Shown here piece by piece: positions 1 through 12,700 of a stretch of DNA of 64,000 nucleotides. The notes beneath the pieces are model-generated. The model did not search any database. It was not told where the DNA came from and was given only the letters and a program-made list of their open reading frames with translations. The DNA comes from Staphylococcus canis (lineage in GTDB: Bacteria; Bacillota; Bacilli; Staphylococcales; Staphylococcaceae). A program made the position numbers and the translations under genes. The DNA lies in NCBI RefSeq assembly GCF_016238445.1, contig NZ_JABANU010000002.1, forward strand, positions 62,001-126,000, in the 5' to 3' direction. How positions within the stretch are numbered: the stretch's first letter is position 1; each line of letters begins with the position of its first letter.

Positions 1-327
1 TTCACGCGGTGAGAATGGTTTGGTCATATAATCATCGGCTCCAAGTTCTAACCCTAATACACGATCGAATTCATCATCTTTCGCGGTTAACATTAGAATC
101 GGAACTTGGTTTTTATCAGATCTTATTGATTTGCAAACTTCTATCCCATCTTTTTTTGGAAGCATCACATCAAGAACAATAAGGTCAGGATGCGTTTCTT
201 TTTCTTTGAGTAACGCCTCTTCCCCGTCATTTGCAATCTCAACAATATAACCTGCTTGTTCAAGATTATATTTTAATAACGTAACAATTGACTGCTCATC
301 GTCCACCACAAGTACTTTTTGAGCCAT
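1..327 (-). CDS. phoP: PhoP response regulator, receiver domain (partial)
   Basis: The first 109 residues of an OmpR/PhoB-family response regulator; the rest lies beyond the left window edge. It begins MAQKVLVVDDEQ, with the acidic pair of the receiver domain (Asp9, Asp10), the phospho-acceptor Asp in LIVLDVMLPKKDG (near residue 52) and the conserved Lys in TKPFSP near 105. The ATG at 327 follows an AGGAGG ribosome binding site. Position directly downstream of citZ-icd on the same strand matches phoP of Bacillus and Staphylococcus, where PhoP with the kinase PhoR controls the phosphate-starvation response. The DNA-binding half is not visible, so the PhoP identity rests on synteny and the receiver sequence. 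Confidence 0.9.
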   Translation of the reverse strand, partial: MAQKVLVVDDEQSIVTLLKYNLEQAGYIVEIANDGEEALLKEKETHPDLIVLDVMLPKKDGIEVCKSIRSDKNQVPILMLTAKDDEFDRVLGLELGADDYMTKPFSPRE

Positions 328-356
328 AATGTTACCTCCTAAAATTCTTTTTCTTC

Positions 357-379
357 ATTATAACTTAAAATCAACTTAA
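357..379 (-). promoter_or_regulatory. Putative phoP promoter with 11-bp-spaced repeats
   Basis: A minus-strand TATAAT (357-362) lies 30 bases upstream of phoP. TTAAGTT occurs twice on the minus strand (362-368 and 373-379) with an 11-bp period, the spacing used by PhoB/PhoP-type dimers. No good -35 was found. An autoregulatory site is an inference. Confidence 0.35.
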
Positions 380-448
380 AAATCATATATAGTTAAACGA
401 TTTTACAATATCTTAATATTGTAATTACATTAACTTAACATTTTATTT

Positions 449-482
449 AAAAAAAGCGGGATAGTTTGAACTATCCCACTTT
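449..482 (-). terminator. Intrinsic terminator after icd
   Basis: A 9-bp perfect stem GGGATAGTT/AACTATCCC (458-466 with 469-477) is followed on the minus strand by a T run (449-455). It ends the citZ-icd transcript before phoP. Confidence 0.85.
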
Positions 483-505
483 TAAGCTTTTAATATCGTT
501 ATGAA

Positions 506-1768
506 TTATAAGTTTTTAATCAATTCATCTGCAAATTCTGATGTTTTAACTTCAGTCGCACCATCCATTAATCGCGCGAAGTCATATGTTACTACTTTAG
601 AAGCAATTGTTTTTTCAACAGAATTTGTAATTAGATCAGCTGCTTCTTGCCAACCTAAATGTTCTAACATAAGTACTCCTGATAATAACACTGATGAAGG
701 GTTTACCTTATTTAGACCAGCATATTTTGGTGCAGTACCATGTGTCGCTTCGAAAATCGCATGCCCAGTTTCGTTATTAATATTTGCTCCTGGTGCAATT
801 CCGATTCCACCAACTTGTGCAGCTAATGCATCAGAAATATAGTCTCCGTTTAAGTTCATTGTTGCTACAACATCATGATCTTCAGGACGTGTTAAAATTT
901 GTTGTAAGAAGATGTCAGCAATAGAGTCTTTAACAATAATTTTACCTGCTTTTACAGCATCGTCTTGAGCTTGGTTAGCAGCTTCTTTACCTTTTTCATC
1001 AACAATTTTGTCATATTGTTGCCAAGTGAATACATGATCGCCAAATTCTCTTTCTGCTAAATCATAACCCCATTGTTTAAATGCGCCTTCTGTAAACTTC
1101 ATAATGTTACCTTTATGAACAAGTGTCACAGACTTACGGTTATTATCAATCGCATATTGGATAGCAGAACGTACTAAACGCTCAGTTCCTTCTTTAGAAA
1201 CTGGTTTAATACCAATACCAGACGTTTCAGGGAATCGAATATTTTTAGCACCCATTTCATTTTGTAAAAAGTCAATCACTTTCTTAACTTCTTCTGAGCC
1301 TTCTTTAAATTCAATACCTGCATAAATATCTTCTGTGTTTTCACGGAAAATAACCATGTCAACATCTTCAGGACGTTTTACTGGTGATGGAACCCCTTTA
1401 AACCAACGAACTGGACGTAAACAGTTGAATAAGTCTAATTCTTGACGTAGGGCAACATTTAAAGAACGAATACCTCCACCAATAGGTGTTGTTAATGGTC
1501 CCTTAATCGCAATTAAATATGATTTAATTGTATCTAAGGTTTCTTTAGGTAACCATTCTCCTGTTTCGTCATATGCCTTTTGACCAGCTAAAACTTCTTT
1601 CCATTCGATTTCTTTTTCACCATTATAAGCTTTTTTCACTGCCTCATTAAGTACTCGGCTGGCAGCGTTCCAAATATCTGGTCCAATACCATCACCAATA
1701 ATAAATGGAATAACTGGATTATTTGGCACTTGTAAGCCATTCTCAGTTTTTACAATTTTTTCACTCAT
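506..1768 (-). CDS. icd: Isocitrate dehydrogenase (NADP+)
   Basis: Converts isocitrate to 2-oxoglutarate with NADP+ in the TCA cycle; cytoplasmic dimer. The 420-residue length is normal for the prokaryotic NADP-type enzyme. The substrate-binding motif RSLNVALRQ starts near residue 101; its Ser102 corresponds to the serine phosphorylated in the E. coli enzyme. The Mg/isocitrate segment with [14 protein letters not shown] and the NADP-binding GTAPKYAG region follow in the C-terminal half. The ATG follows a GGAGG site. It lies 52 bases downstream of citZ on the same strand and is probably cotranscribed; no malate dehydrogenase gene follows, unlike the Bacillus citZ-icd-mdh arrangement. Confidence 0.97.
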   Translation of the reverse strand: MSEKIVKTENGLQVPNNPVIPFIIGDGIGPDIWNAASRVLNEAVKKAYNGEKEIEWKEVLAGQKAYDETGEWLPKETLDTIKSYLIAIKGPLTTPIGGGIRSLNVALRQELDLFNCLRPVRWFKGVPSPVKRPEDVDMVIFRENTEDIYAGIEFKEGSEEVKKVIDFLQNEMGAKNIRFPETSGIGIKPVSKEGTERLVRSAIQYAIDNNRKSVTLVHKGNIMKFTEGAFKQWGYDLAEREFGDHVFTWQQYDKIVDEKGKEAANQAQDDAVKAGKIIVKDSIADIFLQQILTRPEDHDVVATMNLNGDYISDALAAQVGGIGIAPGANINNETGHAIFEATHGTAPKYAGLNKVNPSSVLLSGVLMLEHLGWQEAADLITNSVEKTIASKVVTYDFARLMDGATEVKTSEFADELIKNL

Positions 1769-1820
1769 TTTATAATACCTCCATCAAAACTATCGTATTT
1801 AGCATATGATTATATCTATA

Positions 1821-2939
1821 TTAACGCTCTTCAATCGGTACATATTTACGATCAACTTCACCGACATAAGTAGCGCGTGGTCGCATAATTCTGTTATCTC
1901 TCAATTGCTCTAAAATATGAGCAGTCCAACCTGCAGAACGACTAACAGCAAAAATAGGTGTAAATAAATCATATTCAATACCCATACTGTGATATACAGT
2001 AGCACTGAAGAAGTCGACATTTGGCAACAAGCCTTTTTCTTCTTTCATAATTTCTGCAATTTTAATTGACATTTCAAATAATTCTTTTTGACCAGTTTCT
2101 TCTGTAATTCTACGGCTCATTTCTTTTAAATATTTAGCACGTGGATCGCCGTTTTTGTATACACGATGGCCAAATCCCATAACTTTTTCTTTATTTTTAA
2201 ATGCTTTCTCTAAGTATGGCTCAACATTATCAATCGAACCGATTTCTTTAAGCATTTTCATAACACGTTCATTTGCACCACCGTGTAAAGGTCCTTTAAG
2301 CGAACCAACAGCAGCTGTTACACCAGAATACATGTCTGATAATGATGAAACAGCACAACGCGCGGTAAAAGCTGATGCATTTAACTCGTGGTCTGCATGT
2401 AGAATTAACGCTTTATTAAACCCTTCTACCTCCACATCACTTGGTTTTTCACCTCTAAGCATATATAAGAAATTCGCAGCATAGCTTAATGATGGATCCG
2501 GTTTTACAGGTTCTTTACCTTCACGTACGCGTGCAAAAGATGTAACCAGTGATGCTACTTTAGCTTGAATTCTAATCGCACGCTCTTGTAAAGCACTTTC
2601 GCCATTATCATCTGCATGTTCGTCAAAATGAGCTAAATAAGACACTGATGTACGTAATGCTGTCATAGGATGAACTTCATCTGTCGCATACTCTTCAAAA
2701 TGACTATACATACGTGGGTTAAGCGTCATATAACCGTGTAGTTTTTCTTTTAATTCATCTAATTCTTTCTGATTAGGTAATCGATAATTCCATAACAAGA
2801 AAATTACCTCTTCAAACTCAGCATTTTCAGTAAGGTCATCAATGTCATAACCAGCATATGTTAATTGACTATCAATGATTGAGCTAATTTTTGTTTCAGC
2901 TGCGATGACCCCTTCTAAACCTCTCTTTAATTCTGCCAT
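1821..2939 (-). CDS. citZ: Citrate synthase
   Basis: Condenses acetyl-CoA and oxaloacetate to citrate, the entry step of the TCA cycle. At 372 residues it is the short Gram-positive type of citrate synthase. The three catalytic residues are visible: His219 in GPLHGGANE, His258 in GFGHRVYKNGDPR, and the Asp in NVDFFSATVYH near 309. The ATG follows AAGGGG, and a TTCACA-17-TATAAT promoter sits 52-80 bases upstream. Upstream and same strand as icd, so a two-gene operon is likely. Confidence 0.97.
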   Translation of the reverse strand: MAELKRGLEGVIAAETKISSIIDSQLTYAGYDIDDLTENAEFEEVIFLLWNYRLPNQKELDELKEKLHGYMTLNPRMYSHFEEYATDEVHPMTALRTSVSYLAHFDEHADDNGESALQERAIRIQAKVASLVTSFARVREGKEPVKPDPSLSYAANFLYMLRGEKPSDVEVEGFNKALILHADHELNASAFTARCAVSSLSDMYSGVTAAVGSLKGPLHGGANERVMKMLKEIGSIDNVEPYLEKAFKNKEKVMGFGHRVYKNGDPRAKYLKEMSRRITEETGQKELFEMSIKIAEIMKEEKGLLPNVDFFSATVYHSMGIEYDLFTPIFAVSRSAGWTAHILEQLRDNRIMRPRATYVGEVDRKYVPIEER

Positions 2940-2990
2940 ATTAATTTCCCCTTTACTTTATATTCGTTCTTTGTAATGGCTTTCAATAAC

Positions 2991-3019
2991 ATTATATCCA
3001 ATAACTAAATTTTTGTGAA
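2991..3019 (-). promoter_or_regulatory. citZ promoter (sigma-A type)
   Basis: Minus strand: -35 TTCACA (3014-3019), 17-base spacer, -10 TATAAT (2991-2996). Transcription would start near 2984, giving a leader of about 45 bases. No cre-like site was recognised here. Confidence 0.7.
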
Positions 3020-3263
3020 CATTTTAAGAACACTTGAATTTCGAATTATCTGAAATTTTATAACGTTAAAGTATTATCATTAACTTTAAATACTGTAATG
3101 ACGGGCTTTTCAAGTACTATTTATATCGAGTATTTAGTATAGCTATAATCATTTGTATTAATTATCAATATTAATAAAAAGATTTGATATCATAAAATAA
3201 CACGAAAATCTTATTCTATATATCTGTTTATATGACACGACGAACGTGCGATACCTTTATAAT
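3020..3263. other. Spacer between citZ promoter and pyk terminator
   Basis: AT-rich stretch of about 240 bases with no supported reading frame on either strand. An imperfect palindrome CACGACGAACGTG is present near 3236-3248. I see no recognisable RNA or operator. Confidence 0.5.
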
Positions 3264-3309
3264 ACAAAAAAACCATAAATGTATTTGGATAAAACAAATA
3301 CATTTACGG
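3264..3309 (-). terminator. Intrinsic terminator of pfkA-pyk
   Basis: A near-perfect stem of about 15 bp (3273-3287 with 3295-3309, core TAAATGTATTTG/CAAATACATTTA) is followed on the minus strand by a T run (3266-3272). It lies 36 bases past the pyk stop. Confidence 0.85.
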
Positions 3310-3344
3310 CTATTCATATGATAACTATTTTTATGTTAGTTTAA

Positions 3345-5105
3345 TTAGAGAACATTAGCGTATCCTTCAAATACTTTTCCTTGTGCAGCGTCTACTGTCA
3401 CAAGAACATCATTTGGTATATCTTGTGTAGCATTGTCCACACCAACAATTGTAGGAATAGCTTTTTCAAGACCTATAATCGCACTCGGTGATGTTAACCC
3501 ACCTTCTTCAGTGACTAATCCAATAGCTTGATCAATATAAGGTACGAGCTCATTATCAACAGAAGATGTAACTATAATAGAATTACTTAAATCTTTACCT
3601 TCTAAATCTTTAGCAGACTCAGCTATAATAGTACGTCCACATACTGATGAACGACCGATACCTTGTCCACTGGCAATATCTTCACCAATTAAGTGTAATT
3701 TCATTAAGTTAGTTGTACCTGATTCACCTGTAGGTACACCAGCTGTAATAATAATTAAGTCACCGTTTTGAACGCGTTCTGTCTCAATCGCAGTTGCAAC
3801 AGCATTATTTAATAATTCGTCTGTTGTATAATTACCATGACGTACTACAGGATATACACCCCATATTAAACTACATTGACGCGCAGTCGTTTCTAGAGGT
3901 GTCACAGCAATTACATCTGATTTAGGTCTGTATTTTGAGATTGTGCGTGCAGTATTTCCACTTTCAGTTGATGCAACGATAGCTTTAACATTTAAATTAA
4001 GCGCTGTATGTGCAACTGATACACCAATCGCATTCACTAATGATGTTTCTACTAATTTTGTTCTATCAGATAATAATTTTTTATAATCCTGAGCTTTTTC
4101 AGCAGCAGTTGCAATATTATTCATTGCTTTAACTGCTTCTTCCGGATAAGCTCCTGCTGCAGTTTCTCCAGATAACATTACCGCATCTGTACCATCGTAA
4201 ATTGCGTTAGCCACGTCTGATGCTTCTGCACGAGTTGCACGTGGATTACGTTGCATTGAATCAAGCATTTGTGTAGCTGTAATTACAGGTTTTCCTAATT
4301 TATTACATTTACGAATTAAATCTTTTTGTACAATAGGTACCGTTTCAGGTGGGATTTCTACACCCATGTCACCACGAGCAACCATTAATCCGTCAGAGAC
4401 TTCAAGAATATCATCGATGTTATCGATACCTTCTTGGTTTTCAATTTTAGGAATAATACTAATATTATGATTTTGAGCTTCTTCAAGTAATTTACGTATT
4501 TCAAGAACATCGCTTGCACGGCGAACAAAACTTGCCGCAATAAAGTCAACATCCTGCTCAATACCAAATTTAATATCTTGTGCATCTTTTTCTGTAATAC
4601 CCGGTAAGTTCACTTTAACTCCTGGTAAGTTGACACCTTTTTTATTTTTAAGCTCTCCTGAATTTAGAACTTTACATAAAACTTCACCTTTATCTTTATG
4701 AATTTCTTTCACTTCAAGTTCAATCAATCCATCATCTAAAAGTATAAATGAACCAACATGAATATCATTAATTAAATCAGGATAAGTGACCGAGAATTTC
4801 TCAGGTGTACCTTCTACCTGTGACATGCTCACAATAACATCTGAGCCTTTTTCTAAATTAATGATACCGTTTTGCATATCATGTGTTCGAATCTCAGGGC
4901 CTTTTGTGTCTAATAAGATACCAATATTTAAATTCAGTTTGCTTGCTACTTTTCGTATTGACTTAATACGTTCTGCGTGTTCTTCATGTGATCCGTGTGA
5001 GAAATTTAAACGAGCTACATTCATTCCTGCTTTCATTAATTTCTCTAACATTTCTTCAGATTCTGACGCAGGACCAATCGTACAAACGATTTTTGTTCTT
5101 TTCAT
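3345..5105 (-). CDS. pyk: Pyruvate kinase with C-terminal PEP-utiliser-like domain
   Basis: Transfers the phosphate of phosphoenolpyruvate to ADP, the last step of glycolysis. The barrel begins [23 protein letters not shown] near residue 220 holds the catalytic Lys and [10 protein letters not shown] binds the metal. The allosteric C domain ends near 470. The remaining residues to 586 form an extra domain resembling the phosphohistidine domain of PEP synthase; this long form is known in Bacillus and Staphylococcus. In its [11 protein letters not shown] motif the histidine that is phosphorylated in true PEP-utilising enzymes is absent. The gene starts 17 bases after pfkA and is clearly in the same operon. 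Confidence 0.97.
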   Translation of the reverse strand: MKRTKIVCTIGPASESEEMLEKLMKAGMNVARLNFSHGSHEEHAERIKSIRKVASKLNLNIGILLDTKGPEIRTHDMQNGIINLEKGSDVIVSMSQVEGTPEKFSVTYPDLINDIHVGSFILLDDGLIELEVKEIHKDKGEVLCKVLNSGELKNKKGVNLPGVKVNLPGITEKDAQDIKFGIEQDVDFIAASFVRRASDVLEIRKLLEEAQNHNISIIPKIENQEGIDNIDDILEVSDGLMVARGDMGVEIPPETVPIVQKDLIRKCNKLGKPVITATQMLDSMQRNPRATRAEASDVANAIYDGTDAVMLSGETAAGAYPEEAVKAMNNIATAAEKAQDYKKLLSDRTKLVETSLVNAIGVSVAHTALNLNVKAIVASTESGNTARTISKYRPKSDVIAVTPLETTARQCSLIWGVYPVVRHGNYTTDELLNNAVATAIETERVQNGDLIIITAGVPTGESGTTNLMKLHLIGEDIASGQGIGRSSVCGRTIIAESAKDLEGKDLSNSIIVTSSVDNELVPYIDQAIGLVTEEGGLTSPSAIIGLEKAIPTIVGVDNATQDIPNDVLVTVDAAQGKVFEGYANVL

Positions 5106-5122
5106 AAATAATGCCTCCTAGA

Positions 5123-6373
<1,251 letters not shown>

Positions 6374-6421
6374 TAAAAAAACCCCGCTATCATCGTTTAT
6401 AGATTAACGATATAGCTGAGG
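6374..6421 (-). terminator. Intrinsic terminator after accA
   Basis: An imperfect stem (6381-6396 with 6405-6420; core GCTAT.TCGTT/AACGA..ATAGC) is followed on the minus strand by seven T (6374-6380), 50 bases past the accA stop. Confidence 0.8.
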
Positions 6422-6470
6422 CTTTGACGTAAAATTTAAGAAGTATAGAAAAATAGTATCATTTATATCA

Positions 6471-7415
6471 TTATTCTACAAAAGTACCAATATTTCTATA
6501 TTTGTTAAATCGATCATCCTTAATTTCTTCTGGACTTAAATCTTTAAAAGTTTTAAGTTGGTTAATAAACTCTTCTTTAATGTGATTGGCTAACATCTCA
6601 ACATCGTGATGTGCACCACCTAAAGGCTCTTTGATTATTTTGTCAGCAACTTTTAGTTCTTGTAAATCATATGCTGTTATTTTCATAGTTTCAGCAGCAA
6701 TTTTAGCTAATGAGCTATCTTTCCATAATATACCCGCAGCTCCCTCAGGTGATATTACAGAGTAAGTACTGTTTTCTAGCATCAATAGACGATTACTTAC
6801 ACCTAAACCAAGTGCACCACCACTACCGCCTTCACCTATGACTATAGAAATAACAGGTACTTTTAATGAAGCCATTTCAATTAAATTTCTCGCAATAGAC
6901 TCACTTTGACCTCGTTCTTCAGCTGCTTTACCAGGGTATGCACCCTTAGTATCTATAAACGTAAAAATTGGACGATTAAACTTTTCTGCTTGTTTCATTA
7001 ATCGCAATGCTTTACGATATCCTTCTGGGTGCGCCATTCCAAAATTACGATAAATATTATCCTTCGTATCTTTTCCACGTTGATGCCCTATTACTGTTAC
7101 AGGTTGTTTATCAAGGTAGGCAAGCCCTCCCACAATAGAGGGATCGTCTCTAAAATTACGGTCTCCATGAAGTTCTATAAAATCTTCGAAAATATATGGG
7201 ATATAGTCTAATGTTGTTGGACGTTCTTGTAGTCTTGCAATCTGAACACGATCCCAAGGTTTTAAATTCAGATATACTTTCTCTTTTTCATGTTGTAATG
7301 CCGCTTCAAGTAAATCGATTTCATCACTGAGGTCGACATCATTTTTTTGCTGTGTCTCTTCTAATGACTGTATTTTCTTTTTGATATCCTCAATGGATTT
7401 TTCAAAATCTAACAT
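6471..7415 (-). CDS. accA: Acetyl-CoA carboxylase carboxyltransferase alpha subunit
   Basis: With AccD it transfers carboxyl from carboxybiotin to acetyl-CoA to make malonyl-CoA for fatty-acid synthesis. Length of 314 residues is typical. After a helical N-terminus (1-50), the crotonase-fold carboxyltransferase domain shows [38 protein letters not shown] and [12 protein letters not shown], the last two forming the oxyanion and CoA site. Its ATG overlaps the accD stop by one base (TAATG), indicating translational coupling to give equal subunit amounts. Confidence 0.97.
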   Translation of the reverse strand: MLDFEKSIEDIKKKIQSLEETQQKNDVDLSDEIDLLEAALQHEKEKVYLNLKPWDRVQIARLQERPTTLDYIPYIFEDFIELHGDRNFRDDPSIVGGLAYLDKQPVTVIGHQRGKDTKDNIYRNFGMAHPEGYRKALRLMKQAEKFNRPIFTFIDTKGAYPGKAAEERGQSESIARNLIEMASLKVPVISIVIGEGGSGGALGLGVSNRLLMLENSTYSVISPEGAAGILWKDSSLAKIAAETMKITAYDLQELKVADKIIKEPLGGAHHDVEMLANHIKEEFINQLKTFKDLSPEEIKDDRFNKYRNIGTFVE

Positions 7416-8275
7416 TAACGATTCACCCCATTATGCATTTCAAATAATGTTGCTAGTGTCTTTTTCATCTCACTACGATGAACCACCTTATCAACTTGCC
7501 CATGTTCAAGTAAAAACTCAGCTGTTTGAAAATCCTCAGGCAATTTTTCATTAATGGTTTGTTCAATAACACGGCGACCTGCAAAGCCTATTAATGCTTT
7601 TGGCTCTGCAAGATTAATATCTCCTACCGATGCAAAACTCGCTGAAACACCACCTGTAGTTGGATGTGTCATGTACGATATAAAAAGAAGGTTAGCTGCT
7701 GAATGTCTTTCTAATGACACACTCGTTTTAGCCATTTGCATCAATGATACAATACCTTCTTGCATACGAGCACCACCTGAAGCGGTAAATAATACAAATG
7801 GTAAACGGTGTTCTGTACAGTAATCAACAATTCGGCAAATCTTTTCTCCGACTACAGAACCCATACTTCCCATTCGAAAACGAGAATCCATAACACCTAC
7901 GCCAAATTTAATTCCGTTTAATTCAGCTGTTCCTGTGACAACCGCTTCAGTTAAGCCCGTTTTTTCTTGATCTTTTTCGATCTTTTCTTCATATCCTGGA
8001 AAATTCAATGGGTTTGCAGAGGTCATGCCTTTATCAAACTCTTCAAATGTCCCTTCATCGCTGATTGCATCAATACGTCCATATGCTGAAATCTTAATAT
8101 GATGATCACAATTAAAGCAGACATTAAGATTTTCAGTTAATTCTTTAGTGTACATGATTTTTTTACAATTTGGACATTTTGTCATGATACCTTCTGGTAC
8201 ATCATTTTGTTTTGAATCTTGAACCGTAATATATTTTTTCTTTTTAGAATTACGATTAAAAAAATCTTTAAACAT
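7415..8275 (-). CDS. accD: Acetyl-CoA carboxylase carboxyltransferase beta subunit
   Basis: Partner of AccA in the alpha2-beta2 carboxyltransferase. A four-cysteine zinc ribbon near the N-terminus (Cys34, Cys37, Cys53, Cys56) is the hallmark of bacterial AccD. The carboxyltransferase fold follows with [12 protein letters not shown] and [13 protein letters not shown]. Length of 286 residues is normal. It lies 45 bases after the malic enzyme gene and overlaps accA by one base, so these genes probably share a transcript. Confidence 0.97.
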   Translation of the reverse strand: MFKDFFNRNSKKKKYITVQDSKQNDVPEGIMTKCPNCKKIMYTKELTENLNVCFNCDHHIKISAYGRIDAISDEGTFEEFDKGMTSANPLNFPGYEEKIEKDQEKTGLTEAVVTGTAELNGIKFGVGVMDSRFRMGSMGSVVGEKICRIVDYCTEHRLPFVLFTASGGARMQEGIVSLMQMAKTSVSLERHSAANLLFISYMTHPTTGGVSASFASVGDINLAEPKALIGFAGRRVIEQTINEKLPEDFQTAEFLLEHGQVDKVVHRSEMKKTLATLFEMHNGVNR

Positions 8276-8320
8276 TTAAATTACCTCCACACGTAACCAC
8301 AGACTAACCAAACATTGAAT

Positions 8321-9553
8321 TTATTTTTTTAAGTCCGTAAGCGCTAAAGTTTTTTCATATACGTCTTCTGGGTCTACATCAATTCTAGCGACACCTGATT
8401 CCATTGCAGCTCTAGCCACTTCTTTTGCTACAGTTGGTGCAACTCTATAATCGAACGGTTCTGGAATCACATAATCAACGTGACGAGATTCATCGGATAC
8501 TAAATTTGCAATCGCCTCAACGGCAGCTTGTTTCATTTCCTCATTAATATGTGTCGCACGTACATCAAGTGCGCCTCTAAAGATCCCTGGAAATGCTAAG
8601 ACGTTATTAATTTGGTTCGGAAAATCAGAACGTCCTGTTCCGATTACTTTAGCCCCTGCTGCTTTAGCTTTGTCAGGTTCGATTTCTGGATTAGGATTTG
8701 CCATTGCAAAGATGATTGGATCTTCATTCATGGATTTAACCATATCTTCAGTAAGCGCATTTGCTACTGATACACCTATGAATACATCAGCATCTTTAAT
8801 GACATCTACTAATTTTCCTTCTACTTTGTCTTTGTTTGTCCATTTAGCAACTGTTTCTTTCGTTTCATTCATACCATATGCGCGACCTTCATAAATAGCA
8901 CCTTTTGAATCACACATAATCATATTTCTAATACCATACGAATATAATAGTTTAACAATTGCAATACCTGCAGCACCCGCACCATTTAAAACTACTTTTA
9001 TGTCTGACATTTCTTTATTGACAATGCGTAAAGCGTTTATCAATCCTGCAACTGTTACGATTGCAGTACCATGTTGATCATCGTGAAAAACTGGAATTTT
9101 TGTTTCTTTTTTTAAACGATTTTCAATTTCAAAACAACGTGGTGCTGAAATATCTTCTAAATTAATGCCACCGAAGTTAGGTTCTAACAATTTTACAGTA
9201 CGAATGATCTCTTCAGTATCTTTAGTATTGAGCGAAATAGGAATCCCATCTACACCTGAAAAGCTTTTAAATAACACAGCTTTACCTTCCATAACAGGGA
9301 TACTCGCTTCTGGACCAATATCTCCTAATCCTAATACAGCTGTACCATCAGAAACCACTGCTACAGTATTACTTTTTAATGTATAATCATAAACTTTACT
9401 TTTATCCTCATGAATGTCCTTACAAGGTTCCGCTACCCCTGGTGAATAAGCTAAACTGAGTTCTTCTTTATTTGTTACCTTAACTTTAGGACATACAGCT
9501 AATTTACCTTGATGCTCTTTGTGTAGTTGTAGAGCGTCATCTCTTAATGACAT
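8321..9553 (-). CDS. NAD(P)-dependent malic enzyme
   Basis: Oxidatively decarboxylates malate to pyruvate. The 410-residue chain is the short bacterial form. The N-terminal malic domain shows SDGTAVLGLGDIGPEA and EDISAPRCFEIE (metal binding), then FHDDQHGTAIVTVAG. The Rossmann domain carries GAGAAGIAIVKLL near residue 192. Similar to Bacillus YtsJ/MalS-type enzymes; NAD versus NADP preference cannot be read by eye. Its place before accD-accA would supply pyruvate, and with it acetyl-CoA or NADPH, close to malonyl-CoA synthesis. Confidence 0.93.
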   Translation of the reverse strand: MSLRDDALQLHKEHQGKLAVCPKVKVTNKEELSLAYSPGVAEPCKDIHEDKSKVYDYTLKSNTVAVVSDGTAVLGLGDIGPEASIPVMEGKAVLFKSFSGVDGIPISLNTKDTEEIIRTVKLLEPNFGGINLEDISAPRCFEIENRLKKETKIPVFHDDQHGTAIVTVAGLINALRIVNKEMSDIKVVLNGAGAAGIAIVKLLYSYGIRNMIMCDSKGAIYEGRAYGMNETKETVAKWTNKDKVEGKLVDVIKDADVFIGVSVANALTEDMVKSMNEDPIIFAMANPNPEIEPDKAKAAGAKVIGTGRSDFPNQINNVLAFPGIFRGALDVRATHINEEMKQAAVEAIANLVSDESRHVDYVIPEPFDYRVAPTVAKEVARAAMESGVARIDVDPEDVYEKTLALTDLKK

Positions 9554-9719
9554 ATATCATCATCTCCCATTAAAAACTTTAGACTCCTCAATAACTGCAT
9601 ACTTAATCATCATTATACTATAGCACACCTTTGATAGATACTAAACCCATACACTAATGGTAGCACTGACTGTATTAAGCACAGTATTTATGATAACTAT
9701 CGCTAAAGATAGCTTGTTT

Positions 9720-12700
9720 TTATAAAATACGTATTTGATGTGGCTCAAAAGCACTTAAAAATTCATATATTTTTTCATTTTCACTCTCTAAATATCCTAG
9801 TGTCTTAAATTGGTGTGTATTCTCGTCAAAAAAGTCTATTTTTATTGTACTATTATTTTTCGGTGATTGATGACGAATCATGCTCGATACTTCTTCTGGA
9901 AAAACTCGTACAACAATGCGAGTTGAATATTTTAATTTCTGTGCTTCGAACGTCTCTAAATCCAATATTTCATTAATTATCAATTGAGTTCTTTGGTTTC
10001 TCATTTCAAATTTACCACTCACAATATAGGCTGTCCCTTCCTCAAGTGATACATTCATCTTGGAATAAACATTGGGAAAGAGCACACCATCTATTACTTT
10101 TTGACCATCGTTAATCGTTACAAATGCCATCTGTTGACCTTTTTTGGTACGAATGATTTTGATTTGATCAATCGTGATTAAAATAGGTTTTTGACTCAAT
10201 CGTGTGTCTAATTTGAAAACACCTAAATATTGTTTAGCTTTAAATAGTTTTTCAGTTGGATGGGTTGTCACATAAAATCCTAAGTATTGTTTTTCATACT
10301 GACTTATCATTTCATCCGGCATCTCTTCCGTTTCACTATAATCTTTTTTAGTTGTTGCAAAGGTTTCAAGAAAACTCTGATCTAACTCACTTTCAGTATC
10401 AATGACCTTATCAATGGATTGTAATAAGGTTGCTCGATTTTGTTCAAAGCTATCTAGTGCACCAGTTAAAATAAGTGCTTCAAGTAACCGACGTGTTCTT
10501 ATACGATTAGGTAAACGTTCACATAAATCAAAAAAGTCTTTGAACGGTCCATTGTTAATGCGTTCCGATACAATTGATTGAACACTTTGATAACCTATGC
10601 CTTTAATCGCACCTAGAGATATATACAATTTATCTATTTCAGAGACATACCGCCACATACTTTTATTTATATGAGGACCTTGAACTTGGATGTGATGTGA
10701 TTTTGCTTCATCAATTATAGCGATTGTTTTCTCTTCATGTCCAATCACATTCGTCAGTATATTTGCATAAAAGTAAGTCGGATAATGAACTTTCAAATAT
10801 GCCATTATATATGCAATTTTTGAATAGCTTACAGCATGTGCTCTTGGAAACCCATAATCTGCAAACTTTAAAATTAAATCAAATATTTGTTGACTTAATG
10901 CAGTACTATAACCACGTTCCGATGCACCATTTATAAAATGTTGGCGTTCGCTTTCTAAAACCGCGCGATTCTTTTTACTCATTGCACGTCTTAATATATC
11001 GGCTTTACCATATGAAAAACCAGCAAACTGACTAGCGATTTGCATGATTTGTTCTTGGTAAATGATTACACCATATGTGCGTTTCAATATCGGCTCTAGG
11101 TCCTGATGCAAATATGATACTTCTTTAGGATCATGTCGGCGTTTGATGTAAGTTGGTATCTCTTCCATAGGTCCTGGTCGATAAAGAGAAGTAACCGCCA
11201 CAATATCTTCAAAATGCTGTGGTCTTAATTTTTGAAGTACTTTACGTACACCATCAGATTCTAATTGAAATATTCCTGTTGTATCACCTTTAGACAACAA
11301 TTTAAATACATTCGAATCGTTAAGTGGAATTTTTTCAATTTCGATTTCCACATTTTGATGACGTTTAATTTGTTTAATGATTTGATGAATAATTGATAAA
11401 TTTCTTAATCCTAAAAAGTCAATCTTCAATAATCCTATACGTTCCGCTTCAGTCATGGTCCATTGTGTTAGAAGTCCAGCATCCCCCTCTGTTAATGGGA
11501 TGACTGTTTCCAATGGCTGGTCATTTATAATGATTCCAGCCGCATGTGTAGAGGTATTCCTCGGTAAACCTTCAAGTTTTCGACAAAGTTCAAACCACTG
11601 CTCATGACGATAGTTTCGATGTACAAAATCATGAAAAGGTTGGTGTTTATAAGCTTCGTCTAACGTTATTCCTAACTGACTAGGAATATTTTTAGATGCT
11701 TCACTAAGCGTAATCTCATCGAATCCTAAAACACGCCCTACGTCACGAGCTACTGCTTTTGCTGATAAATGACCAAACGTTATAATACCGGCTACTCGGT
11801 GATCTCCATATTTTTCTTGTACATATTGAATCACTTTTTCACGTTTAGTATCTTCAAAATCGATATCAATATCTGGCATAGTGACACGCTCTGGATTTAA
11901 GAAGCGTTCAAATAGTAAATCATATTTTATAGGATCAATGGTTGTGATATTGAGTAAATAACTCACAAGAGAGCCCGCTGATGATCCCCGACCAGGTCCA
12001 ACCATAATGTCATTAGATTTAGCAAAATGAATGAGATCACTCACAATAAGGAAATAATCAGAATAACCCATTTCACGAATGATTTCATATTCATACGTCA
12101 TACGTTGTCGATAGATATCATCATCTAGCCCTGAGTGCTTCAAAGCCTGATCAAGTAAATTCCATAAATAGGCATCTGCACTCTCACCATTTGGTGTTTT
12201 GAATTCAGGAAGAAGAGATTGATGATAATTGAGTTTTGCATTGCATGCATTCGCAATGTCTTCCGTTTTATCTAATAACGAGCGATTTATACCGGAATTA
12301 ATCAGTTCTTGTACAGAATAAAGATACTCGGTTGGTGATGCATCTTTCTCAACAAAATTAACTTTTTGATTATCTCTAATTGCAGAAAGTACTTTTAATG
12401 CTTCTTTATCTTCTGGTTTTTCATAAAAAGCACTTTGAACCCAAACTTGCTCAAGGTGCTTTATCTGAGACGATGTATGATCGAGGTATATTGAGACAGA
12501 TTCTGGAATATTATCTAACCAGTGCATCAATTGATCGTTAAACTTTTTGAAAATAAGGATATGATGGCTTAAAAAAGATTGCAATTTATCAATTGTAATT
12601 GTATTTAGACGATTTACTTTAATAAAGGACGATATTTCAAATAAATCTTGAAGCCCATCATTATCTTTTGCTAAAAGGATTGCTTCAATTTGATTAAATT

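Noticed and set aside
501-842. Plus-strand ORF opposite icd
   Set aside because: Antisense shadow of a conserved gene; no ribosome binding site and no recognisable protein.
9690-9712. Hairpin AACTATCGCTAAAGATAGCTTGTTTTT downstream of dnaE, considered as a terminator (split reading: stem AACTATC/GATAGCT)
   Set aside because: Its T run is on the plus strand, where no gene ends, and dnaE runs on the minus strand; dnaE probably reads on toward the malic enzyme.
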